A stretch of 64,000 nt of DNA from Cohnella nanjingensis (GCF_014212125.1 NZ_JACJVP010000025.1:1-64000), one strand, 5' to 3'; positions 34,567 through 44,477 are shown, numbered from the stretch's first letter. A program made the numbers and translations. The notes: generated by a model from the sequence alone, not told the origin.

Positions 34567-36183
34567 ATGCAACCGAACTACGTCATGGACGACACGCAGT
34601 GGCATCAGCTCGTCGAAGACGCTGCCGAGCACTTCAACGATCTGACCCTCAAGCGGGGCTTCCAATATTACAAGCAAGAACGCGTCCTCCAGCTGCGCGC
34701 GGCCGCGGCGGGACGGATCGCGGCGGTCGTCATGGACGAGGAGCGCTGCCAGGTCGAGATCGACCTGACGCGTCTCGCCGACAGCCGCTGCAGCTGCCAG
34801 GCCGCCAGCGGCTGCAAGCACATCGCCGCCGCGCTGATGGCCTATGCCGAGCGCCAGGGACGCTCGGTGAACGCGCTGGCCAACGCCAAGACGGCGGCGG
34901 CCGCCCAGCGTGCGGCCCAGGCCGTCCCGGCAGGGGGCGTCGCCCGGCCGCAGGAGCTGGCGGACCGCATCCCCGGAATGTCCGCGGCGGAGTGGCGCGA
35001 GCTGTTCGCGCGGGTTACCGCGCCATTGGCGCACGAGACGCGCAACGTTCAGTACGTGAAGGACGCATTGACCGCGATCGGACGGCTGAAGCCCGCGCTC
35101 TCTCCCGTGCCGATGCGGCTGTTCGCGCTGCACGCGCAGCTCCTCGTCCTGGAAGAGGTGATGAAGCCGGCGAGAGCCTCCTGGCAGCAGCTCGGCTCCC
35201 ACATGGGCTATCACACGCACTTGGCGGCGTCGGAGCTGCAGGATGCGATCAGAGCCGCGCTCGCCGAAGGATTGGATCTCGCCGACGAGCCGGAGCAGTG
35301 GGCGCGCGTGGAGGAGACGCTGGCCGCGATCCGCGGGAAGATGCTGTCGGAGTCCGGCGCGCAGGCTGAATACTTCGATATCTACGATCGGCTGTGGCGG
35401 CATGGGATACGTGCGAACCTGAAGGACCGTCAGCGGTACGAGGAGGAGCTGCGGCAGCTTCGGTCGGCGGGCGCCAAGGCGGAGGCGGCGTCCAAGCGGA
35501 CGCTGCTGACCCAGGCGCTCGCGCAGAGCCGCATGCGCTTCTATCTGGGCGAAGACGAGGCGGCGTGGACGCTGCTGCAGGAGGCGGCGGGCCGCAAGCT
35601 CGATCTCCTCTCGGGCGATCTGTACCGCTTCCTGGCCGATCTGTCGGAGGCGGAGGACTGGGCGCGGCTGCTGGCATGGCTGGAGGCGATCGCCCCGCTG
35701 CTCGCGAACCATGCGAACCGGAACCACCTGAGCGAATACGCCGCCTATTGGGAGATCGTCGCGGCGCGCCTGCCCGGCGCCGAGGCGCGAATGTGGGACG
35801 CGCTCGGCCGGATGCTGCCGTACGCGGGCGATATCTATGAAGCGCAGATGCGGGCGCGCGGCGAATGGCACCGCTGGGTCGACTACCAGCTCAGCGCGGG
35901 ACGGGAGCCGCTCGACTTCCGCGCGACCGAGCTGCAGCCCCTGGAGAAGGAGGCGCCCGAGGCGCTGCTGCCCTTCTACCATCAGGCCGTGGAGAGATAC
36001 GTGGCGGAGAAAAACAGAGCCGGCTACAAGGCCGCGGCCAGACTGCTGAAGCGTCTCGCCAAGCTCTACAAGAAAATGAAGCTGGAGTCGCGGTGGGAAC
36101 TGTTCCTGGACGCCTTCGCGGCCCGCCATAGTCGGCTGCGCGCCCTGCAAGAAGAGCTGCGGAAAGGAAAGCTGATTCCATGA
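34567..36183 (+). CDS. SWIM zinc-finger protein
   Basis: A 538-residue protein. The start is taken at ATG 34567 (GGTGGA upstream); the frame is open back to 34516, but that part lies at the end of the dispersed repeat. The SWIM zinc motif is near residues 77-90: 'CSCQAASGCKHIAAALMAY' (CxC...CxH). The rest is helical, with TPR-like composition. It overlaps the SNF2 gene by four bases (ATGA). Fused or adjacent SWIM and SNF2 proteins are common in Firmicutes, where SWIM probably contributes DNA or protein binding. Exact role unknown. Confidence 0.88.
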   Translation: MQPNYVMDDTQWHQLVEDAAEHFNDLTLKRGFQYYKQERVLQLRAAAAGRIAAVVMDEERCQVEIDLTRLADSRCSCQAASGCKHIAAALMAYAERQGRSVNALANAKTAAAAQRAAQAVPAGGVARPQELADRIPGMSAAEWRELFARVTAPLAHETRNVQYVKDALTAIGRLKPALSPVPMRLFALHAQLLVLEEVMKPARASWQQLGSHMGYHTHLAASELQDAIRAALAEGLDLADEPEQWARVEETLAAIRGKMLSESGAQAEYFDIYDRLWRHGIRANLKDRQRYEEELRQLRSAGAKAEAASKRTLLTQALAQSRMRFYLGEDEAAWTLLQEAAGRKLDLLSGDLYRFLADLSEAEDWARLLAWLEAIAPLLANHANRNHLSEYAAYWEIVAARLPGAEARMWDALGRMLPYAGDIYEAQMRARGEWHRWVDYQLSAGREPLDFRATELQPLEKEAPEALLPFYHQAVERYVAEKNRAGYKAAARLLKRLAKLYKKMKLESRWELFLDAFAARHSRLRALQEELRKGKLIP

Positions 36184-39100
36184 GCACGCACCTGAATACG
36201 ATCCAAATCCGACTCAGCATGAGCGGCCATGGCGACGCCGTCATCTGGGGCACCCTGGAAGGCTACAGCTACGTGCCCGGCACCTATGTGAAGCAGCGTC
36301 TGTTCGCTTGGCATGCGCCGTCCTTCTATGGGACCGAGCTCGAAGTCAAGAACGTCCAGGACGGCATCGACGTCGTGATCCTGCCCGCCGAGCAGGTGAT
36401 CCCGTTCTTCGCGGAGCTTCATCTGCTCCGGCATATCGACTGGGTATGGGCGGACGGAGCCTCTCGCGCGCTGATCAAGCTGGCGCCGATGCTCGCGGAG
36501 AGCCTCGAGGCGCGCAAGTTCGCACCCAGCCTCTCCGCCTTCCGGCAGCACAAGCTCCAATGGACCTGGGACGCCCCCGCGGTGGATGAAGCGCTCGCGG
36601 CGATCGATCGCGCGGAGGCGCGCGAGCCGGATGACGAGTCGTCCGAGGAAGAGCGGCTCGCCTTCCTGAACGGCCTGCAGGCCGCCTTCTCGGCCTCCGT
36701 ATCCGAGCGGCACTTCGGCACCGAGGCGGAAGCGGCCGACCTGCGGAGGGAATACCCGCTGCTGTTCGCCCGGGACCCGGCCGCCTTCACCGGCATGGAT
36801 GCGGAGTCTTGGCTGGTCGCGGTCGGCTGGAAGGCCGACGCCGCGCCGTTCCGCCCCGTGCTGCAGCTGCTGGAGCCGGACGAGGACGTGCCGGAATGGC
36901 GTTTGCGGCTCATGCTGCAGGACAAACGGGACCCGACCGCGCTCGCTCCGGCGAGCTTGAGCGCCGGCGGAGAAGCGACCGGCTCATGGCCGGGCGCCTG
37001 GACGGCGCATGTGCGCCAGCGCGCCGAGAGCTGGCTCGATCGCCTGCGCGCCAGCTTGCCCGAAGGCAGGCTGGGCAACGGCGCCGACGTGCTCGCCCGG
37101 CCGCTGGACGACCAGGCGGCCTGGCAGTTCCTGACCGTCGACAGCCGCCGTCTGCTCGAAGGCGGCTGGCAGGTGCTGCTGCCCGCCTGGTGGGAGGCGG
37201 CGAGCCGCAAGAAGCCGCGCCTGCGCGCCAAGATCCGCGAGGGCGAGGGCGATCCCGCGGCCAAGAAGGGCGGCGGCGGCTCGCTGTTCGGTCTGGACTC
37301 GATCATCGACTTCGATTGGCGGATCGCCATCGGCGATACCGAGATGACCGAAGCTGAATTCGCGGAGCTGATCGCGCGGGGAGAGCGTCTCGTCAAGTTC
37401 CGCGGCCAGTGGGTCCCGCTCGATCCGGCGCTGCTCGCGCAGATCCGGCGCGCGATGGACGGCATGGACAAGTCCCAAGGCCTCTCCTTCCAGGACGTGC
37501 TGCAGCTCCATCTGCTCGCGAATCGGAGCGCCTGGGCCGCGAGCAACGGCGAGACCGCGGAGCCCGAGCCGGATCCGGAAGCCGGGGGGCATGCGGCGCG
37601 CGTCGAGCTCGAAGTCGAGCTGAACGCGCATCTCGCCCGGATCATCGACCAGCTCGTCCAGCAAGCCGAATGGCCGAAGCTTCCCGCGCCCGCGGGGCTG
37701 CGAGCCGAGCTGCGCGCCTACCAGCGCGACGGCTACTCCTGGCTGGCCTTCCTGCGGACCTTCGGGCTCGGCGCCTGCCTGGCGGACGATATGGGGCTCG
37801 GCAAGACCGTGCAGCTGATCTCCTATCTGCTGCACATCCGGGAGAGCGGCGCGGATACCGCCGGCATCCCTTCGCTCGTCATCTGCCCGACCTCCGTGCT
37901 CGGCAACTGGCAGAAGGAACTGTCCCGCTTCGCGCCGTCGCTGCGGGTCATGCTCCACTACGGCGCGAGACGCGCCGGCGGCGAGGCGTTCGCGGACGCG
38001 ATCCGGGAGGCGGACGTCGTCCTCACCTCGTTCGCGACCGCGGCGCTGGACCAAGAGACGCTCCAGGCGTACACGTGGGCGACCCTCTGCCTGGACGAAG
38101 CGCAGAACATCAAGAACGCGCAGACCAAGCAATCCGCGGCCGTCCGCAGCATCCCCGCCCGGCATCGGGTCGCGCTCACCGGCACGCCGATCGAGAACCG
38201 GCTGGCGGAGCTGTGGTCCATCTACGACTTCATGAACCCGGGCTACCTGGGCAGCGCACGGGCGTTTCAGGAGCGCTTCGCCGCGGCCGTCGAGCGCGAG
38301 CGCGACGAACGTCGCACGGCCGACCTGCAGCAGCTGGTCAAGCCGTTCATGCTGCGCCGCAAGAAGAAGGATCCGGCCATCCAGCTCGATCTGCCGGAGA
38401 AGAACGAGATGAAGACGTATATTCACCTGACCGCCGAGCAAGCCTCGCTCTACGATCAGACGGTCGGCGAGCTGCTGGAGCGCGTGCGCAAGCTGGAGGG
38501 CATCGAGCGCAAAGGCGCCATCCTGGCCGCGCTCACGCACCTCAAGCAGCTCTGCGACCATCCGATGCTCACGACGAAGGAGCCGCTGCCCGCCTCCGAC
38601 GACGGCGAAGGGCTCGACACCGATATGCTGATCGGCCGATCCGCCAAACTCGAGCGCCTGATGGCGATGGTGCGGGAGCTGCGGGACGAGGGCGAGCGCT
38701 GCTTGATTTTCACCCAATACATCGGCATGGGGGAAATGCTCCGGGCGGTGCTCCAGCAAGAGCTCGGCGAGCCCGTCCTCTACCTGAACGGCAGCACGTC
38801 CAAAACCGCGCGCGACCGGATGATCGAGCGGTTCCAGTCGCAGACGCTGCCGCCCGAGGAGCAGCCGAACGTCTTCATCCTCTCGCTGAAGGCCGGCGGC
38901 GTCGGACTCAACCTCACGGCGGCCAATCACGTCTTTCACTTCGACCGGTGGTGGAACCCGGCCGTCGAGAACCAAGCCACGGACCGCGCCTTCCGGATGG
39001 GCCAGACCCGCGACGTTCAGGTCCACAAGTTCATCTCGCTCGGCACGCTGGAGGAGAAGATCGACGAGATGCTCGAGAACAAGCAAGCGCTGAGCGACAA

Positions 39101-39185
39101 CGTCATCTCCGCCTCCGAAGGCTGGATCACGGAGCTGTCGACGGACGCGCTGAGAGATTTGTTCGTCCTGCGGAGGGATTGGTAA
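36180..39185 (+). CDS. SNF2-family helicase/ATPase
   Basis: A 1001-residue SF2 ATPase. The N-terminal 430 residues form the bacterial SNF2-associated domain. The motor follows: motif I 'ADDMGLGKTVQLI', Ia 'VICPTSVLGNW', II 'LDEAQNIKN', III 'ALTGTPIENRLAELWSI', then helicase C with 'LIFTQYIGMGEML', V 'SLKAGGVGLNLTAA' and VI 'ENQATDRAFRMGQ'. GGAAAGG precedes the coupled ATG. It should use ATP to translocate on double-stranded DNA and remodel bound proteins. No methylase or nuclease is next to it, so I do not assign a defence role. Confidence 0.95.
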   Translation: MSTHLNTIQIRLSMSGHGDAVIWGTLEGYSYVPGTYVKQRLFAWHAPSFYGTELEVKNVQDGIDVVILPAEQVIPFFAELHLLRHIDWVWADGASRALIKLAPMLAESLEARKFAPSLSAFRQHKLQWTWDAPAVDEALAAIDRAEAREPDDESSEEERLAFLNGLQAAFSASVSERHFGTEAEAADLRREYPLLFARDPAAFTGMDAESWLVAVGWKADAAPFRPVLQLLEPDEDVPEWRLRLMLQDKRDPTALAPASLSAGGEATGSWPGAWTAHVRQRAESWLDRLRASLPEGRLGNGADVLARPLDDQAAWQFLTVDSRRLLEGGWQVLLPAWWEAASRKKPRLRAKIREGEGDPAAKKGGGGSLFGLDSIIDFDWRIAIGDTEMTEAEFAELIARGERLVKFRGQWVPLDPALLAQIRRAMDGMDKSQGLSFQDVLQLHLLANRSAWAASNGETAEPEPDPEAGGHAARVELEVELNAHLARIIDQLVQQAEWPKLPAPAGLRAELRAYQRDGYSWLAFLRTFGLGACLADDMGLGKTVQLISYLLHIRESGADTAGIPSLVICPTSVLGNWQKELSRFAPSLRVMLHYGARRAGGEAFADAIREADVVLTSFATAALDQETLQAYTWATLCLDEAQNIKNAQTKQSAAVRSIPARHRVALTGTPIENRLAELWSIYDFMNPGYLGSARAFQERFAAAVERERDERRTADLQQLVKPFMLRRKKKDPAIQLDLPEKNEMKTYIHLTAEQASLYDQTVGELLERVRKLEGIERKGAILAALTHLKQLCDHPMLTTKEPLPASDDGEGLDTDMLIGRSAKLERLMAMVRELRDEGERCLIFTQYIGMGEMLRAVLQQELGEPVLYLNGSTSKTARDRMIERFQSQTLPPEEQPNVFILSLKAGGVGLNLTAANHVFHFDRWWNPAVENQATDRAFRMGQTRDVQVHKFISLGTLEEKIDEMLENKQALSDNVISASEGWITELSTDALRDLFVLRRDW

Positions 39186-39200
39186 CGAACGGCTTGCGCC

Positions 39201-39243
39201 AAGTAAAAACGGCTTCGCGTCCTTATTAGGGGCGAACGCTTCT
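39201..39243 (+). repeat. Dispersed structured element, copy E (5' part only)
   Basis: AAGTAAAAACGGCTTCG and a diverged GGGCGAACGCTTCTTA correspond to the first half of the element found at 34.4 and 48.4 kb. It lies 16 bp after the SNF2 stop and abuts the flanking repeat of array 2. Confidence 0.6.
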
Positions 39244-39316
39244 TATGAAAACACCCGTGCTGCGGGAGATTTTCATTATAGCCTGTGCCCGGTTACGGGC
39301 GTGAATGTTTTTATCG
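39244..39316 (+). repeat. Left ~72-bp direct repeat flanking array 2
   Basis: It starts TATGAAAACACCCGTGCT and includes TCATTATAGCCTGTGCCCGG and the hairpin GCCCG-GTTA-CGGGC. It is nearly identical to 39875-39946. Confidence 0.85.
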
Positions 39317-39874
39317 TTACTGTGACTATCGGAGGCTTGTAGGAAGCTGTAACGATACATTTTATCGTTACAGCGACTGTCGCCGGTTTGCGGGATGCTG
39401 CAACGATACATTTTATCGTTACAGCGGCTGTCGCAGGTTTGCGGGATGCTGCAACGATACATTTTATCGTTACAGCGACTGTCGCCGGTTTGCGGGATGC
39501 TGCAACGATACATTTTATCGTTACAGCGACTGTCGCCGGTTTGCGGGATGCTGTAACGATACATTTTATCGTTACAGTGGCTGTCGACGGTTTGCGGGAT
39601 GCTGTAACGATACATTTTATCGTTACAGCGACTGTCGACGGTTTGCGGGATGCTGCAACGATACATTTTATCGTTACAGCGACTGTCGCCGGTTTGCGGG
39701 CTGCTGTAACGATACATTTTATCGTTACAGCGACCGTTTGCAGTTTGTGGGATGCTGTAACGATACTTTTTAGCGTTACAGTGACTATCGGCGGCTTGCG
39801 GGATGCTGTAACGTTACTTTTTAACGGTTACAGTGACTGTCAGCGGTTTGCGGGCTGCTGTAACGATACTTTTT
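39310..39874. repeat. Array 2: about ten 51-bp hairpin units plus half-units
   Basis: The hairpin arms CTGTAACGATA and TATCGTTACAG are the same as in array 1, with loop CATTT (CTTTT near the right end), the reverse complement of the array-1 loops, so the array is inverted relative to array 1. The 24-bp spacer is unrelated (GACTGTCGCCGGTTTGCGGG). Terminal units are degenerate and inner ones nearly identical. It lies between convergent SNF2 and LacI genes. Confidence 0.95.
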
Positions 39875-39946
39875 TATGAAAACGCCCGTGCTTAGGTGGA
39901 TATTCATTATAGCCTGTGCCCGGTTACGGGCGTGAATGTTATGATC
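39875..39946 (+). repeat. Right ~72-bp direct repeat flanking array 2
   Basis: It starts TATGAAAACGCCCGTGCT and ends CGTGAATGTTATGATCGG, matching the left copy over about 70 bp with a few differences clustered near its 20th-35th base. Confidence 0.85.
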
Positions 39947-39997
39947 GGAGACGGATCAGCGGAGGAATAGGTGAAGCCTCTCCTTCCTGATCCGTGC

Positions 39998-40038
39998 AAA
40001 AAAAAGGTGGAGCAGCGTTGTTCGCTGCTCCACCTTTC
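39998..40038 (-). terminator. Terminator of the LacI gene / glucan operon
   Basis: GGTGGAGCAGC and GCTGCTCCACC arms around a short loop, followed by TTTTTTTT on the minus strand. Confidence 0.88.
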
Positions 40039-40060
40039 TGCGCGTGTACGATAAAACCGC

Positions 40061-41026
40061 TTAAACGGCGCCCACAGACGCCCCTTTGACGAGACTGACG
40101 TAGATCCGCTCATGCTCGACGTGCTCGCCCGCGATCAGCTTGAGCAGCTGCTCGGAAGCGAGCGCTCCCCACTTGCGCTTCGAATACTCGATCGTCGCGA
40201 GGCGAGGCTGCACGTACTCGGATACCTCGATGTTGTCGAAGCCGACGAGGTGGATATCCCGGCCGATCCGCAGCCCCGTCGTCGCGATGTAGTCGTAGAT
40301 CCCGATCGCCATCTCGTCGTTCAGGCAGAATACAGCGGCGGGACCGGCGAATTCCTTGGCGATGCGAACGCCCGCCTGGGCGCCGGCGGACTTGTTGAAG
40401 TCGCCTTCGATCTCGATGTATTCCAGGTCCGTCCGGCGGTCCACCGTCATCTTGACGGCTTGCATCCGCTGCTTGGCGTCGAACGAGCCCCTCGGACCCG
40501 TCACGACGTAGAGCTTGCGGTGCCCCATCTCGAGGAGATACTCCATCGCGAGCGTCGCGCCCGCCTTGTTGTCCAGCAGCACTTGATTGATATTCGGATG
40601 AGCCAAATCCCGGTCCAGGACGACCAGCTTGTGGCCGAGATCGGCGTACTTCAGCAGCTCCTCGCTGGAGAACGTCTCGTCGAGCACGATCGCCCCGTCG
40701 ATCATGCGCTGCGGGAGCAGCCGATGGGACTGCTTGCCGCTGCAGACGACCAGATCGTATCCGCTCCTGTTCAGGCCTTCCTTCAAGCCCTGCAGCAGAT
40801 CGCCGTAGAACGCGCCGCTGAAGTCGGTCAGGAACGCCCCGATAATCTTCGTCTCGCGCATCTTCAAATTCCTCGCCGCCGCGTTCGGAACATAGTTCAG
40901 CTCCTTGGCGATCGCCAGAATTCGGGCGGCCGTATCGTCCGTAACTTTGGGACTTCCGTTCAGCGCATAAGAGACGGTCGAGATCGAGACGCCTGCCCGT
41001 TTTGCGATATCCTTGATACTGACCAC
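40061..41026 (-). CDS. LacI-family repressor of the glucan locus
   Basis: A 321-residue regulator: N-terminal LacI HTH ('SIKDIAKRAGVSISTVSYAL'), hinge 'YVPNAAARNLKM', then a periplasmic-binding-like sugar domain ('IIGAFLTDFSGAFYGDLLQG', 'FCLNDEMAIGIYDY', 'HLVGFDNIEVSEY'). I chose GTG 41026, nine bases after GGTGGAG; an in-frame GTG at 41041 overlaps that site. It is the last gene after the GH94 and GH3 genes. Four GAAACGTTTC-type palindromes in the divergent promoter region are its likely operators. Confidence 0.92.
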   Translation of the reverse strand: MVSIKDIAKRAGVSISTVSYALNGSPKVTDDTAARILAIAKELNYVPNAAARNLKMRETKIIGAFLTDFSGAFYGDLLQGLKEGLNRSGYDLVVCSGKQSHRLLPQRMIDGAIVLDETFSSEELLKYADLGHKLVVLDRDLAHPNINQVLLDNKAGATLAMEYLLEMGHRKLYVVTGPRGSFDAKQRMQAVKMTVDRRTDLEYIEIEGDFNKSAGAQAGVRIAKEFAGPAAVFCLNDEMAIGIYDYIATTGLRIGRDIHLVGFDNIEVSEYVQPRLATIEYSKRKWGALASEQLLKLIAGEHVEHERIYVSLVKGASVGAV

Positions 41027-41101
41027 GGCACTCGTCTCCACCTTTCCCCGTGTCTTTTGTCTTCATAATATACCACAATCTGCTAATCGTGTGCGCTGCC
41101 G

Positions 41102-44100
41102 TCAGCGATAGATATCGATGACGTTGCCTTCGTCCGACAGCGTCCGGGCGAGCCACTCGCGGCCGATCCGCCAGCCGCCCTCGCGATAGCGGTTCGGCTC
41201 CGGAAGCGCGGGCGCTTCCGCCCCGTTCACGGTCACCCGGCCGGCTTGGCCGCCGCCGGCGCTCAGATGATAGACGAACGTGACGGGCCGGTCCATGTAC
41301 CGGAATGCGAAGCGCAAGCCGTCGAGACGCGCCGGCAGCACGGGATCGACGACCAGGTCGCCGCCTGCAAGCCGGATGCCCAGGCAATTGGAGATGAGCT
41401 GATTCATATAGATGCCCGGGCCGCTGGAGTAGATCCGCCAGCCTCCTTTGACCGGCACTTTGCCCGCCCGCAGCTCTTCGAATCGTTCCTGCGCCTCGTA
41501 GCGGTCGTTGAACTGGCCGTCGGAGCTGCTGAAGTAGGCGTTGCTCTGCCGCGGCGCCGCGTTCGGCACGACGTCCCGGAGTCCGATCGGATTGATCGCC
41601 AGCAGGCCCTGCCACGCCTCGTCCGAGCGGCCCAGCTTGGCCATCGCCTCGACGTAGCGGATATGCGCGTGCACGTACTGCAGGCCGATCTCCCGGCCGA
41701 AGTTCGCCGCCTGCTCCGCGCGCTTGAAGTGCGTGCTGACCCCGCCGGCATACCGGGCCGGCCGGTTCATCAGCCGCACGCCGTCCGGACAATAGAGCCG
41801 TTCCTTGATCAGCTTGTAGTGCGCTTGCGCTTGCTCCGCCGTCAGCAGCTCGGCGATCATGCTCCGCGTCATCGGCAGCAGACGGTAATGAATGCCCGTC
41901 TTCGTATCGTCCGGATGAAGCATCGGCTCCGCCCGCTCCGGCTCCTCCATATAGAGGAACCCCGGGATCACGTCGGTCCGCAGCATGTACCGCCTGAAGT
42001 CTTCTTCGATGCCCGACGCGAGCCGCCCCAGCTCCTCCGCCATGCCGCCATCGTATTCGGCGAGCGCCGCGGATAGCTGCTTCAACGTCTGATAGGTCAA
42101 GGCGACCGTCCAGCTGCTCACCATGAATCGCTTCAGCTGCGCGTTGGCCGGCTGGAGCGTGTCGTCCCAGTCCCCGTCCCCGTACGCGGACAGATGCGTG
42201 CCGTGCAGGAAATGCGCCCGGATATACGCGATCTCCTTGCGCGCATGCCCGAGCACCGTATCGCGCGTTTCCGTCGGAACGCCCGTATGCCGGTCCGTAT
42301 AGGGCACGGCGGCTTCGAGGATGCCGAAGTCCCGGGTAGCCCGCAGATAATCGCCCAGCACCTTGAGCGGCCAGACGATGATGTCGCCGTGGCTCTCCTC
42401 CTGCTGGATCTTGAAGTACCGGTCGAACATGAACCACTGCGGCCAATTCCCGGTATCCTCGTATTGATGGGCATACACCGTGAGCAGCACCTCGCGCACC
42501 GCCTCGTGCTTGTGGGTCGCGAGGAAGTACTCGACCGGGCCCTGGCAGACGTCGCGCGTCCCCCAGGCGGCCCCGCCGTACTGCTCCAAGCCGTGCGGCA
42601 CGGAGTAATGGACGAGCATATTGTGGGTATACCACCAGGCCAGGGCATTGACCTTGTCCAGCTCGCCGCCCGCCTCGTCCCCGCCCAGACGGAATCCGTT
42701 CATCACCTTCTCGTAGAAACGCCGGTACCGCTCGGCTTCCGCTTCCGCCTCCCGCGGCGCCGAAGGCCACGCTTCGCCGTCCAGCGATCCTTGAACGGTC
42801 AATTGCCAAGCCGCGCTGCCCCCCAATCGGAGAACGACCAGCGAAGCGTCGCCGGGCGCGGCACCGTCCGCGAGCAGACGTTCGTCGCCGACCTCGAGGC
42901 CGGCTCCCTCCACGCGCATGCGGTAGCGCAGCTCCGGATAGACCGACGCGCTGAGCGATCGCCCGTCCGCCCGGAAGACGATCGCGTCCTCTTCGCGCTC
43001 CATGCGGAACGGCACCTCGAACTCGTTGCCGTTCATCGTCACCTGATTCGTGACGAGATAGCGGTAGGGCCTTCCGCTCTCCGAGCGGACGGTCAGCACG
43101 ATCTCCGGCGAGTCGACGGTCGAGAAGTTCGTGACGACCAGCAGATCGTCCGGCAGACGATAATGCCACTTGGCATAATTGAATCCCATCTCGAACCAGG
43201 AGGGCAGCGTCAGCAGCCGATAGATTCCGTCGATCTCGACGTAGATGCGCTGCCCGGACGTCTTCATGACGTTCAGCGCGTTCCGCGCGTTCGTCAGCAT
43301 CTTGTTGAAGGACGTATTGCCCAGCACCAGCTGGGCGTTAAACAGCCCGTACATGAACGAAGTCGTGGTCATCACGCGCTCGTTCATCCGGTCGTTGTTT
43401 CCCGTCATGAGGATGTGCCCGTGCGGGCGTTCGACCCGAAGCTCCTTCTCCTTCAGCACGACATGCTCGTGCGTCGGCGTGAAGAAGGACAGCAGCGTAT
43501 CCCCGTCCCGTTCCTCCTGGTACCGGACCGGGAAGCGGCGATCGAGGTCTTCGGCCGTCATCGGCAGCGCGGTCAGCGGCTCGCCGATCTCGGCTCGGAT
43601 CGTCGCGCGCGGGATCTCCGCCCCCTGGACGGGGCCGGCCGACTCCATCCGGCGCCAGGCTTCGGCGACCTCGCCGCCGTATTCCAGCGCCGTGACGGCC
43701 GCGGGGTGATCGGGTCTGAACAGCCCGTAGAAGACGATCCTCGCCTCGCCGTCCAGCCGGATGCGGCCGGATTGCAGCCCGGCATAGGCGAATTCATATT
43801 GATAGATCTCGTTCGCGAGCGACGCGGCCGTTAGGCTGGCCGGCTCGTTCGTCTCCTTGTAGGACAGGCCGAAGAATTGATAGCCGTCCGTAGCGTACCC
43901 GATGGCGCCCGTCAGCGCGCCTTGTTGCAGATAGGGGAACCGGCCCCCCTGCTGCGGCTGGTTCTGGCGCGAGCAGATGACGTAGCCCCACGCCGGATCT
44001 TCGAACACCGAATGTCCGATATATTGCGACATGTAGGCTTCGTTGCTGCGCACCGCGCCCTTGTCGGCCAGCCCGATATCCTGGCCGTAGAGGATATCGG

Positions 44101-44455
44101 CCTCCACGCCTTGCCCGTTCAGCTTCACGTCCCAGAACCAGATGCCGTCCGCAGCTAGCCGGAAGTCTACGCGGAAGGAGACGCCGTGCGCGTCTCCTTC
44201 CCACGTCATCGCGCTCCGCTCGACATAGCGGAGCCGGCTGCCCGAACGGACGCCGAGCAGCGGCACCGCGCGGATGCCGGACGGCAGGTACAGCCGCAAG
44301 TAGAGATTGTTCGGCGATCCGTCGACGGGATTGCCGGGCAGTTGGTTGATCAGCGTGTCCCCGTGCGCCGCTTCGTACAGATCGCCGCCGTTCGTGAAGA
44401 GGAATCTGCATGTCCCCGTTTCCACGCGAAGTTTGGTATCCACCGCTTCTGTCAT
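41102..44455 (-). CDS. GH94 glycoside phosphorylase, probable 1,2-beta-oligoglucan phosphorylase
   Basis: A 1117-residue cytosolic enzyme. The N-terminal half is a beta-sandwich, and the C-terminal half an (alpha/alpha)6 barrel with the GH94 signature 'GGAAWGTRDVCQGPVEYF' and the general-acid region 'GDGDWDDTLQPAN' (Asp764 as candidate catalyst). Length and gene context fit sophorooligosaccharide phosphorylases such as Listeria innocua Lin1839, which split beta-1,2-glucooligosaccharides with phosphate into glucose 1-phosphate. That cluster likewise has a LacI, a GH3 and an SBP with two permeases. The gene follows the GH3 gene by 22 bp. Substrate assignment is from synteny and length, not residue-level proof. 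Confidence 0.8.
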   Translation of the reverse strand: MTEAVDTKLRVETGTCRFLFTNGGDLYEAAHGDTLINQLPGNPVDGSPNNLYLRLYLPSGIRAVPLLGVRSGSRLRYVERSAMTWEGDAHGVSFRVDFRLAADGIWFWDVKLNGQGVEADILYGQDIGLADKGAVRSNEAYMSQYIGHSVFEDPAWGYVICSRQNQPQQGGRFPYLQQGALTGAIGYATDGYQFFGLSYKETNEPASLTAASLANEIYQYEFAYAGLQSGRIRLDGEARIVFYGLFRPDHPAAVTALEYGGEVAEAWRRMESAGPVQGAEIPRATIRAEIGEPLTALPMTAEDLDRRFPVRYQEERDGDTLLSFFTPTHEHVVLKEKELRVERPHGHILMTGNNDRMNERVMTTTSFMYGLFNAQLVLGNTSFNKMLTNARNALNVMKTSGQRIYVEIDGIYRLLTLPSWFEMGFNYAKWHYRLPDDLLVVTNFSTVDSPEIVLTVRSESGRPYRYLVTNQVTMNGNEFEVPFRMEREEDAIVFRADGRSLSASVYPELRYRMRVEGAGLEVGDERLLADGAAPGDASLVVLRLGGSAAWQLTVQGSLDGEAWPSAPREAEAEAERYRRFYEKVMNGFRLGGDEAGGELDKVNALAWWYTHNMLVHYSVPHGLEQYGGAAWGTRDVCQGPVEYFLATHKHEAVREVLLTVYAHQYEDTGNWPQWFMFDRYFKIQQEESHGDIIVWPLKVLGDYLRATRDFGILEAAVPYTDRHTGVPTETRDTVLGHARKEIAYIRAHFLHGTHLSAYGDGDWDDTLQPANAQLKRFMVSSWTVALTYQTLKQLSAALAEYDGGMAEELGRLASGIEEDFRRYMLRTDVIPGFLYMEEPERAEPMLHPDDTKTGIHYRLLPMTRSMIAELLTAEQAQAHYKLIKERLYCPDGVRLMNRPARYAGGVSTHFKRAEQAANFGREIGLQYVHAHIRYVEAMAKLGRSDEAWQGLLAINPIGLRDVVPNAAPRQSNAYFSSSDGQFNDRYEAQERFEELRAGKVPVKGGWRIYSSGPGIYMNQLISNCLGIRLAGGDLVVDPVLPARLDGLRFAFRYMDRPVTFVYHLSAGGGQAGRVTVNGAEAPALPEPNRYREGGWRIGREWLARTLSDEGNVIDIYR

Positions 44456-44477
44456 GCTGCTCCCTCGTTTCTCGTCA

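Noticed and set aside
36180..39185. Anti-phage defence system based on SNF2 (DISARM/BREX-like)
   Set aside because: No methyltransferase, nuclease or PglX/DrmB-like partner is adjacent. SWIM plus SNF2 is a common chromosomal pair in Firmicutes.
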